Shown here: positions 9,752-20,736 of the stretch, piece after piece
Layout: each line of letters begins with the position of its first letter
Position numbering within the stretch: the stretch's first letter is position 1
Translations under genes and position numbers: made by a program
DNA from: AP-15 sp963775875
GTDB taxonomy: Bacteria; Pseudomonadota; Alphaproteobacteria; ATCC43930; CGMCC-115725
DNA length: 64,000 bases
Direction of reading: 5' to 3'
Assembly: GCA_963775875.1 (NCBI GenBank)
Contig: CAVZKP010000020.1
Coordinates: 1 to 64,000 of the forward strand
The notes under the pieces: generated by a model
What the model was told of the DNA's origin: nothing
What the model saw: only the letters and a program-made list of their open reading frames with translations
Database searches by the model: none

Positions 9752-11071
9752 ATGAACCTGTGGGATCAACTCCGTGATCACCTGCAGCAGAAGGTCAGCC
9801 CGGAGAGCTACGACAATTGGCTTCGCGGCACGTCGTTCGCCGGACTGACGGCTCTACCCTGTTCGTGTCGGTGCCGGACCGCGAGACGCGCGCCATGCTC
9901 GAGACCGAGTATGTCGCTCTGCTGCACGTCGCCATCGGCGACTTGGCCTGCCCGTCCAGCACGTCCGCTTCGAGACGCGGGTCCCCGACAGTGGTTCGGG
10001 CCCCCCTTGCCGCTCTGGGACTCCCGATCTCGTAGATTCCCGCACCAGCCCGCTGAACCCGAAATTCACGTTCCAGAGTTTTGTGGTGGGCGCCTGCAAC
10101 CACTTTGCGGCGGCCGCCGCGAGTCGGTGGCCGACAGCCCCTCGCGCAGCTACAACCCGTTGTTCCTCTATGGCGGCGTCGGAATGGGCAAGACCCACCT
10201 GATGCACGCCATCGGGCGCGAGCTGATCGACAAGTATCCTTCCATCCGCGTGGTGTATACCTCCAGCGAGCGCTTCATGAACGAAATGATCCCGTGCCTG
10301 CGGACAGACCGTATGCCGCATTTCAGCAGCGCTTACCGTGGACCGCGGATGTTCTGCTGGTGGATGACATCCAGATCCTGGGATCGGCAAAGAGCGCACG
10401 CAGGAAGAGTTTTTCCATACCTTCAACGAGCTCCACGATCATCAAAAGCAGATCGTGATCTCGAGCGATTCGCGCGACCGCAAAGCATCTCCGGGCCTGG
10501 TGGAGCGTCTGCGCTCGCGTTTCGAATGGGGCCTGATGGTGGATATTCAGCCGCCAGACCTTGGAAACGAAGATGGCGATTCTCGATAAGAAAGGCGGAG
10601 CTCGAAGGCGTCCGCTGCCGGAGGAAGTCCGGACTTTCATCGCCACAAAGACCAAATCGAATGTGCGGGAGCTGGAAGGCGCGCTGATCAAGCTGATCGC
10701 CTACTCGTCGATTACAGGCTCTCCTGTAACGCTCCAGATGGCGCAGCAGGTCCTGAAGTACCTGGTTCAGGTGCGGGACCGCCGCGTCACCATCGATTCC
10801 ATCCATCACGCGGTGGCGGAACGTTTCAAATCAAGCAGCCTCACAGCTGAAGGAAAGAAGTCAATACGCGGCAGATCATGCCTACCCGCGGCAGGTCGCC
10901 ATGTACTTGGTTAAGGATCTGACCCATGCGTCACTCCCTGAGATCGGCAGAGCTTTTGGCGGCAAGCACCACACCACGGTGCTTCACTCGGTCCAGAAGA
11001 TCGAGCGGCCGCGCCAGGGCGATACGGATTTCAACAGGCTCCTGCACAGCCTAATCGACACATTACAATGA
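9752..11071 (+). CDS. dnaA: Chromosomal replication initiator DnaA (frameshifted)
   Basis: DnaA is an AAA+ protein that melts the replication origin. It starts MNLWDQLRDHLQQKVSPESY with DNWLRGTSF (domain I). The AAA+ module includes NPLFLYGGVGMGKTHLMHAI (Walker A), VVYTSSERFMNEMI, a Walker B DVLLVDDIQ read after a frame change, and RSRFEWGLMVDIQPPD. The C-terminal DNA-binding domain reads VAMYLVKDLTHASLPEIGRA and FGGKHHTTVLHSVQKIE, ending DTLQ with TGA at 11069. Length is about 440 codons, as usual. At least six indels are needed. Its neighbours dnaN and the start of gyrB give the classical dnaA-dnaN-gyrB order. Confidence 0.9.
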
Positions 11072-11299
11072 CTTTGCGGGATTTTCCACAAAGCTGCCTT
11101 AGAAAGCCTCTGGAAAATTGTGTAAAAATCGTTACAGAAGCGGTTTTTGCAGGTCTCCGCACCTTAGTTCCCACTGCCTGGGATAGCGAAAAGTAGTTGA
11201 ATTTAGTATAATTTAGGTTGATTTCAACATCTGCACAGGGCCTATTAATACGGTTCTTTAAGTGCTCTCTTTAGTACACCAGTAGAGCAGGAGCTGGCC
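11072..11299. promoter_or_regulatory. dnaA-dnaN spacer with a DnaA-box-like site
   Basis: This 228-base spacer is AT-rich relative to its neighbours and holds TTTTCCACA (11092-11100), one mismatch from the DnaA box TTATCCACA. It also has an AT-rich run around 11195-11225 (TTTAGTATAATTTAGG). It could contain part of an origin or just the dnaN promoter. I did not find a cluster of boxes that would settle this. Confidence 0.35.
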
Positions 11300-12413
11300 A
11301 TGGAGTTCACCGTCAGCAAGGCCGATTTGGTGCGAGAGTTCAGTCTGTCGCAGGGTGTCGTCGAGAAGAAGACTACCATCCCGATTCTATCGAATGTGCT
11401 GATTGAGGCCGTCGGCGAGCGTGTACGCTGACTGCCACCGATCTGGAATTCGGCATTCGATGCTCCTGTCCGGCGCGAGTAAAGAAGGAAGGCTCGGGGA
11501 CGGTGCCGGCGCGCAAACTGCTCGATTTTGTTCGGTTGCTGCCGGAAGGCGATGTCACCATGAAGTTCTTGGAGAATCATTGGGCCAGCATCACGGGCGG
11601 GCGGTCGCGCACTCGTATCGCGGGGATGTCCCGCGAGAGTTTCCCCGAGTTGCCGGAAATGTCCGGAGCCTATCGCCGAGATTCCGATCGACTGGCGACC
11701 ATGATCGCGCGGACTCCGTTCGCGATCTCGATGGAGGAATCGCGGTTCACGCTGAACGGCGCGCTACTAGTGATGGCGCCGGATGCCCTGACCATGGTCG
11801 CGACCGATGGTCATCGGCTGGCTTACGTCCAGACCAGGCCGGTGAGAGTCGGCCCAGGTCGCTGCCTTTTCGTGCGCTGGTGCCCAAGAAGGCCATGGGT
11901 GAGCTGATCAAACTGGCCGGCGCCGCGGGCGAGGACGCTAAAGCGCTCTTCGCGGGCGACGATAATCATCTCTTCTTCGAGGTCGGACATCGTCTGCTTA
12001 TTACGCGCAAACTCACCGGCAACTTTCCGGACTTCGAACGCGCCTTGCCGAAGGATCACCCCCTCCTCGCCACGTTGCACCGGGACGAGATCCGCGCCGC
12101 CATCGAACGCGTCGCGCAGTTCGCGGATGAGCGGTCACGCGCTATTCGCGTGCAGTTCACCAACGGCGAGGTGCGCGTCTTTTCCTCCTCGGTTGAAACG
12201 GGAGAGAGCGAGGAGAGCGTTCCCGGCGAGTACTCGGGGCCCGATCTGGAAATCGGGTTCAACGCGCAATACCTGCTCGACTTTCTGCGCGCCATTCCCC
12301 AGGACAGCGTAGCCTTCGAGTTGAAGGACCAGAAGAGCGCGGGGGAGATGCGGCCAGCCGGGGAGACCGTACCGGACCAGTATAGGTACGTGGTCATGCC
12401 GATGAGGATCTGA
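11300..12413 (+). CDS. dnaN: DNA polymerase III beta sliding clamp (frameshifted)
   Basis: DnaN is the dimeric ring that tethers DNA polymerase III. It starts MEFTVSKADLVRE and continues VVEKKTTIPILSNVLIEA, TATDLELGIRCSCPARVKKE (across frames) and GTVPARKLLDFVRLLPEGDV. Then come MSRESFPELPE, LTMVATDGHRLAYV, RALVPKKAMGELIKL, FFEVGHRLLITRKLTGNFPD, and GFNAQYLLDFLRAIPQ. It ends YRYVVMPMRI with TGA at 12411. The three clamp domains are all present over about 370 codons. Frameshifts occur near 11415, 11480, 11680 and 11845. A hairpin CTTTCAG-CTTGGAA-CTGAAAG lies just downstream (12441-12461), before the gyrB start. Confidence 0.9.
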
Positions 12414-12440
12414 AGTAGCCATCCGGCGGCCGGCAGCGCC

Positions 12441-12461
12441 CTTTCAGCTTGGAACTGAAAG
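12441..12461. terminator. Hairpin between dnaN and gyrB
   Basis: CTTTCAG and CTGAAAG form a perfect 7-bp stem with a 7-base loop, 28 bases after the dnaN stop. No T-run follows on the plus strand, so it may be a weak terminator or a processing hairpin. Confidence 0.3.
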
Positions 12462-12506
12462 CGCGCAGTTGCTTGTGGCCGATAGCACACGACTGAAAGT
12501 TTTTTT

Positions 12507-12598
12507 ATGGCAAATGATGTAAATATGAGTTCGCCAGGGGTCTACGATGCCACCAGCATCAAGGTTCTGGAAGGCCTGGAAGCGGTGCGCCTGCGGCC
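12507..12598 (+). pseudogene. gyrB: First 30 codons of GyrB
   Basis: DNA gyrase subunit B begins MANDVNMSSPGVYDATSIKV and LEGLEAVRLRPAM, the standard N-terminus before the ATP-binding motifs. The next residues should be YIGST or similar. Instead the DNA from about 12,600 encodes the tail of an unrelated recombinase. The gyrase is thus cut after about 30 residues, at or near a shared GCGGCC hexamer. This point separates the Acidobacteria-like dnaA-dnaN block from the alphaproteobacterial rRNA operon. Confidence 0.7.
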
Positions 12599-12760
12599 CG
12601 CAATGCGGCCGAAGCGCTTCGCGGGCTCATTGACGAGGTGCGTCTGATACCCGAGAACGGGCGGTCGGAGATCGCGCTCGTCGGTGATCTGGCCGGCATC
12701 CGGGCGCTCAGCTCGGGCACAAACAGCCCGTCTCGGGTGACTGCGACGGGCTGCAAGTAA
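12599..12760 (+). pseudogene. C-terminal tail of a site-specific recombinase
   Basis: From about 12,599 the frame reads NAAEALRGLIDEVRLIPENG, RSEIALVGDLAGIRALSSGT and NSPSRVTATGCK, stopping with TAA at 12758. The LIDE-(x)-R-L-xPE-(x)-GDLAGI-AL pattern is the common end of large serine recombinases of alphaproteobacterial mobile elements. All catalytic parts are missing. It ends 6 bases before the tRNA-fMet on the other strand, a typical place for integration. It probably belongs to the genome that carries the rRNA operon. Confidence 0.6.
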
Positions 12761-12766
12761 CGGTGG

Positions 12767-12840
<74 letters not shown>

Positions 12841-12900
12841 GCGAGATTGGTGAGGGCGAGATTGGTGAGGGCGAGATTGGTGAGGGCGAGATTGGTATGG
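12841..12900. repeat. 15-bp tandem repeat, nearly four copies
   Basis: The unit GCGAGATTGGTGAGG is repeated exactly at 12841-12855, 12856-12870 and 12871-12885. A fourth copy at 12886-12900 differs near its end (GCGAGATTGGTATGG). It starts directly at the 5' end of tRNA-fMet, in the spacer to the 5S gene. It is a short tandem array without spacers, so not a CRISPR. Confidence 0.95.
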
Positions 12901-12973
12901 GGGGTTGGTGAGGTTGGGGAATGGCCGGACCGGGATTGGCGGAGGTGGGGTTGCGGGTTGGGGGGGTTGGCGA

Positions 12974-13090
12974 GCCTGGCGGCGACCTGCTCTTCCGCCG
13001 CTTGAGCGGCAGTACCATCGGCGCTGAGGGTTTTCACGGCCGAGTTCGGGATGGGATCGGGTGTTTGGCCCCTCGCTGTGGCCACCAGGC
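12974..13090 (-). rRNA. rrf: 5S ribosomal RNA
   Basis: The minus strand runs from GCCTGGTGGCCACAGCGAGG through CACCCGATCCCATCCCGAAC and TCGGCCGTGAAA, to GGTCGCCGCCAGGC. The terminal helix GCCTGG/CCAGGC closes. Length is 117 bases. The G-rich plus strand on both sides (12900-12970 and 13190-13310) is spacer. Confidence 0.93.
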
Positions 13091-13404
13091 TGGCCAGCCC
13101 CCGTGTCAAACTGCCTTGGCGAGTTCAAAACCGGAGTAAAACCCCTTGGAGTTCAAAACCCGTTGGCTTTCAAAGCCGCTCGGATTTCAAAACGCCCCCT
13201 GGGACGCGGGATTGGTCCGGTGCGGGGTTTGGACCGGGTTTCGCCCCAGGGGATTGGCGCCCGGGGCGGGGATTTGCGAAGGTGACGGGGAGGGAAGTGT
13301 CCGGATGGCGGGCCGCGGCCGGGCGGCCCCATCGGATCTGGGGTGGCGCTTGCCGCTGCACGCGGACGGTTTTCCGGCTCAGGACAGCAGCCCTGAAGAA
13401 AGCT

Positions 13405-16325
<2,921 letters not shown>

Positions 16326-16777
16326 CGCGGGCATCCCCAAGCGGTCTTGCCCGCCCGGAAACGCCCCGGAAAACCGCCGCGCACAGGGGCAAGCCCCATC
16401 TGCCGAAAAACCACTCTTCGGATCAGGGCAAACCCCGGGCGCGAGCCCTCGCATGAAGACACTTCTTTCGGACCGGCCCCGCTCACAGGCTCCCGCCTGC
16501 GCCCGCGGCCCGTCCGCCTCGGTCACATTCACAAATCCGCTTCACCCTTCAACCAACGCCAGCCCCGCAACCGCACCAGCCATGCCGGCCGGCCCGCGAG
16601 CGATACCCGCGGTTCCAGCCCCGGCACGGCCACCGGCCGCCACGGAACCAAACCTCTGCTTCTCCGAACCTCGCTTCGCCGCCCGCCCAGGCCAGACCGC
16701 CCAGGCCACACCGCCGATCAGCAGCCCGACGCCGCCGACCTGCGCAAGCCGACCCTGCGATGGCGAGCCGACCCTGG
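16326..16777. other. 23S to tRNA-Ala transcribed spacer
   Basis: About 450 bases of GC-rich spacer inside the rRNA operon. I see no gene. Repeated CCAGCC/GGCCGG runs could form local hairpins. The open frames here contain no recognisable protein. Confidence 0.6.
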
Positions 16778-16850
16778 TGGAGGTGAACGGGATCGAACCG
16801 ATGACCTCCTGCTTGCAAAGCAGGCGCTCTCCCAACTGAGCTACACCCCC
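16778..16850 (-). tRNA. tRNA-Ala (TGC)
   Basis: The minus strand reads GGGGGTGTAGCTCAGTTGGG ... GGTTCGATCCCGTTCACCTC. The anticodon loop CTTTGCAAG gives TGC. CCA is encoded at 16775-16777. It lies in the 16S-23S spacer, the standard position. Confidence 0.95.
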
Positions 16851-16934
16851 GGCCAGGGGGCGGACATCGCAAAACCGGGATCGCACCCTGGCGATCGGCG
16901 ATTCGATCTGCGATCTGCGGGCCTCCGGCTCTGG

Positions 16935-17008
16935 TGGGCCAGGGAGGATTTGAACCTCCGACCTCACGCTTATCAAGCGCGCGCTCTAACCAGCTGAGCT
17001 ACTAGCCC
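16935..17008 (-). tRNA. tRNA-Ile (GAT)
   Basis: The minus strand reads GGGCTAGTAGCTCAGCTGGT ... GGTTCAAATCCTCCCTGGCC. The anticodon loop TTGATAA gives GAT. CCA is encoded at 16932-16934. It is the first of the two spacer tRNAs after 16S. Confidence 0.95.
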
Positions 17009-17064
17009 CAAAATCTAGGAGCGCGCTCCAACGACGCTCGGGAGAAGGGATGCGCAGACGGCGG

Positions 17065-17192
17065 CGTATCAGGCGTCAGCAACCAGGTTCCAGGAACCGG
17101 CACCCTGACGCCGTTGGTGGAAGATCAGGATCGCGGCCAACCCCCCGTCGCCATTGCTGGCTCCGGCTCGCTGACCCCTGGCTCCTGAATTC
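17065..17192. repeat. Palindromic spacer repeat related to the 23S insertion
   Basis: The spacer between 16S and tRNA-Ile contains TATCAGGCGTCAGCAACCAG (17067-17086) and, about 85 bases further, CTGACCCCTGGCTCCTGAAT (17171-17190). Read as reverse complements the two partly match. The second contains the words CTGACCCCTG and the complement of CAGGAGCCAGGG, both present in the helix 25 insertion. This points to one dispersed repeat family. Confidence 0.5.
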
Positions 17193-17193
17193 C

Positions 17194-18713
<1,520 letters not shown>

Positions 18714-18935
18714 CATCCCAGGCCCATCCAGCAAGACCCATGACCCTCGCAGGCCATCCCTCCCGCCAGACAGACCCTCACAAGGGCCTCCAAAACGCTC
18801 GCAAAATGCGCGAACATATGGCGGCCCACGCCGCCGCCCGCGCATCCCTTCCCTTCTAAACAAACTCAATCAACACACCCCCAGAGGCTCCGGTGCCCGG
18901 GCCAGACCGCCCAGACCCTCGCCAGAGGGGCGCTG

Positions 18936-18965
18936 CTTATACCCCTCTCTCGAAACCACCGTCAA
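18936..18965 (-). promoter_or_regulatory. rRNA operon promoter
   Basis: On the minus strand TTGACG (18965-18960) and TATAAG (18941-18936) are separated by 18 bases, a near-consensus sigma-70 promoter. It lies about 220 bases upstream of mature 16S, the normal leader length. A GC-rich discriminator (CAGCGCC) follows the -10, as in stringently controlled rRNA promoters. The remaining leader (18714-18930) shows no gene. Confidence 0.7.
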
Positions 18966-19012
18966 CCCTATTCGCTGCCCAAACGATAAAGCATCGGTCC
19001 GGGCCGAAGCGG

Positions 19013-19960
19013 TCAGACCGCCTCAGCCCCATAATAGAGGGTAACCGTATGCCGGGCCTCGGCGAAAAACAGCCAGCGTTCGACGACCAGGCCGAGTGCG
19101 GCGCTGACCACGCCGATCCCGGCCGCGGTCGCACCGGGCGCGCCCGCGAGAAAAACCGCGAACAGGCTCGCGAGCGCCGGCAGCGCGAACCCGGCCAACC
19201 GAGCGATCCGGCGCAGCCGCCGCGCATGGTTGCGGGCGATGCGAAACCCCATCTCCTGCAACAGGTAATTCTCCTCGGTATGCGGCGCCTCGAACAGCCG
19301 CACCCGGCCGCGGCTGCCGAGGCCGGTGGCGCTGGCGACGGTGCTGCGCGCCGAACTGGTATCGATGAAGCGCCAATACGCTTCCTTGATCCACCAGGCG
19401 ACGAGCACGAGGACCGCGGTCAGCAGCGCAAGCAGAGCGGCGAGGGGCGCCCACAGCCGGACGAGAAAATCGAGTAGCAGGCTTCCGCTCATCAGCCCGA
19501 GCGCCAGATAGCCCGGCACCACCCAACCATTGTGCCATTGATGGATCGGCTTCAGCGAGGCGTAGATCATTCCGGTGCAGTAGATCGTCGCCGCCGCCAG
19601 CGCCGCCGCGAGGATCCCGCAAAGTCCGACGACGCCCCGGGTCGCACCGAAAAACACCCAGCCGATGCCGAACACTGCGACCGGCACAAAAGTCAGCACC
19701 GCGAGAACCCCTTCGCGCGACAGCCAGGACGAGCGCCATTGCGAGAAGGCGCGCCAAGCGCGCTCCGGCCGGCCGAGATGAAAAGCCGAAGACACCAGAC
19801 CGGCGGCGGCGAGCGCTATCCCGACCGCAAGCGCGACGAACGCGAAGCCGGCGCTGGTCGGGAGCAATCCCAGCGGCGCGCCGAGCCCGAGCAGCAGCAA
19901 CAAGGCAAAGCCCGCGCCGGACGAGGTCGTGAACAGTACAATCGAGAGCGCGGGATGCAT
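19013..19960 (-). CDS. soeC: Membrane anchor subunit of sulfite dehydrogenase (DmsC/SoeC family)
   Basis: This integral membrane subunit passes electrons from the iron-sulfur subunit to quinone. It starts MHPALSIVLFTTSSGAGFAL and has about eight hydrophobic segments over 315 residues, such as LLLLLGLGAPLGLLPTSAGF, VLAVLTFVPVAVFGIGWVFF and ALLALLTAVLVLVAWWIKEA. Family words SSAFHLGRPERAWRAFSQWR and SSWLSREG, and the late LFEAPHTEENYLLQEMGF, are typical of the SoeC/DmsC type. It follows soeB by 23 bases on the same strand. Its stop is about 50 bases from the -35 of the rRNA promoter. The assignment to sulfite rather than DMSO or tetrathionate rests on SoeA. Confidence 0.8.
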   Translation of the reverse strand: MHPALSIVLFTTSSGAGFALLLLLGLGAPLGLLPTSAGFAFVALAVGIALAAAGLVSSAFHLGRPERAWRAFSQWRSSWLSREGVLAVLTFVPVAVFGIGWVFFGATRGVVGLCGILAAALAAATIYCTGMIYASLKPIHQWHNGWVVPGYLALGLMSGSLLLDFLVRLWAPLAALLALLTAVLVLVAWWIKEAYWRFIDTSSARSTVASATGLGSRGRVRLFEAPHTEENYLLQEMGFRIARNHARRLRRIARLAGFALPALASLFAVFLAGAPGATAAGIGVVSAALGLVVERWLFFAEARHTVTLYYGAEAV

Positions 19961-19983
19961 CCCTTGTCTCCGAGGCGCCGTGG

Positions 19984-20736
19984 TCAGCGAGACAGCAGCC
20001 GGTCGACCCAGCGCAGCAGTTTGTCGGTCGACGACACCGCAGCGGGCCGCGCCGCCGCGCCCGCTTCGGACGGCGGACACGGCGCCATCCGCCCCGGCCG
20101 CGGCGGCAGATATTTGTTGACCGGCTGGTAGCCGAGCTCGGGCATCAGATCGGCGCCGCGCCGCTGCGCCACCATCTGCGAAACCGGCGACCCGGCATCG
20201 CCCAGATCGCCGAAATGGCGAGCGTTGACCGGGCACACCATGACGCAGGCCGGCTGGCGATCCTCGGCCGGAAGATGGTCGTTGTAGATGCGGTCGATGC
20301 ACAGGGTGCATTTCTTCATGACGCCCGCGTCGGCGTCGAATTCGCGCGCCCCATAGGGGCACGCCCAGGAGCACAGCTTGCAGCCGATGCAGATCGATTC
20401 GTCGACCAGCACGATCCCGTCCTCGGCTCGCTTGTAGGAAGCGCCGGTCGGGCACACGGTGACGCAGGCCGGCTCCTCGCAATGCAGGCAGGATCGTGGG
20501 AAATACACGGTCCGCGCGCCGTCGCCATCACCCTCTTCGAAGGAATGAATGCGGTTGAACCACACCCCCCAGGCGCTTTCGCCATAAGGGTCGAAATCCG
20601 GCAGCGGCCCCATATGCCCGCCGCTGTTCCATTCCTTGCACGCGGTGGCGCAAGCATGGCAGCCGACGCAGATATCGAGGTCGATGACGAGACCGAGCTT
20701 TTTCTGGCCCGGCCGCGGCGCTGGCAAGGAGGTCAC
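19984..20736 (-). CDS. soeB: Iron-sulfur subunit of sulfite dehydrogenase
   Basis: This ferredoxin-like electron-transfer subunit carries four 4Fe-4S clusters. Cys motifs in order are CVGCHACATACKEWN, CLHCEEPACVTVCPTGA, CIGCKLCSWACPYGA, and CTLCIDRIYN with ACVMVCPVNA. It has 250 residues and no Tat or Sec signal, as expected for a cytoplasmic subunit. The GTG start at 20736 overlaps the soeA stop as GTGA, which indicates translational coupling. Upstream in-frame sequence continues into the soeA region but is a different-frame artefact. Role and partner are inferred from gene order soeA-soeB-soeC and from the family. Confidence 0.85.
   Translation of the reverse strand: MTSLPAPRPGQKKLGLVIDLDICVGCHACATACKEWNSGGHMGPLPDFDPYGESAWGVWFNRIHSFEEGDGDGARTVYFPRSCLHCEEPACVTVCPTGASYKRAEDGIVLVDESICIGCKLCSWACPYGAREFDADAGVMKKCTLCIDRIYNDHLPAEDRQPACVMVCPVNARHFGDLGDAGSPVSQMVAQRRGADLMPELGYQPVNKYLPPRPGRMAPCPPSEAGAAARPAAVSSTDKLLRWVDRLLSR

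Noticed and set aside
11072..11299. Replication origin at dnaA-dnaN
   Set aside because: Only one imperfect DnaA box is visible, no cluster, and the sequence has many base errors. Kept only as a regulatory spacer.
12841..12900. Possible CRISPR array
   Set aside because: The 15-bp units are directly adjacent without spacers and there are no cas genes.
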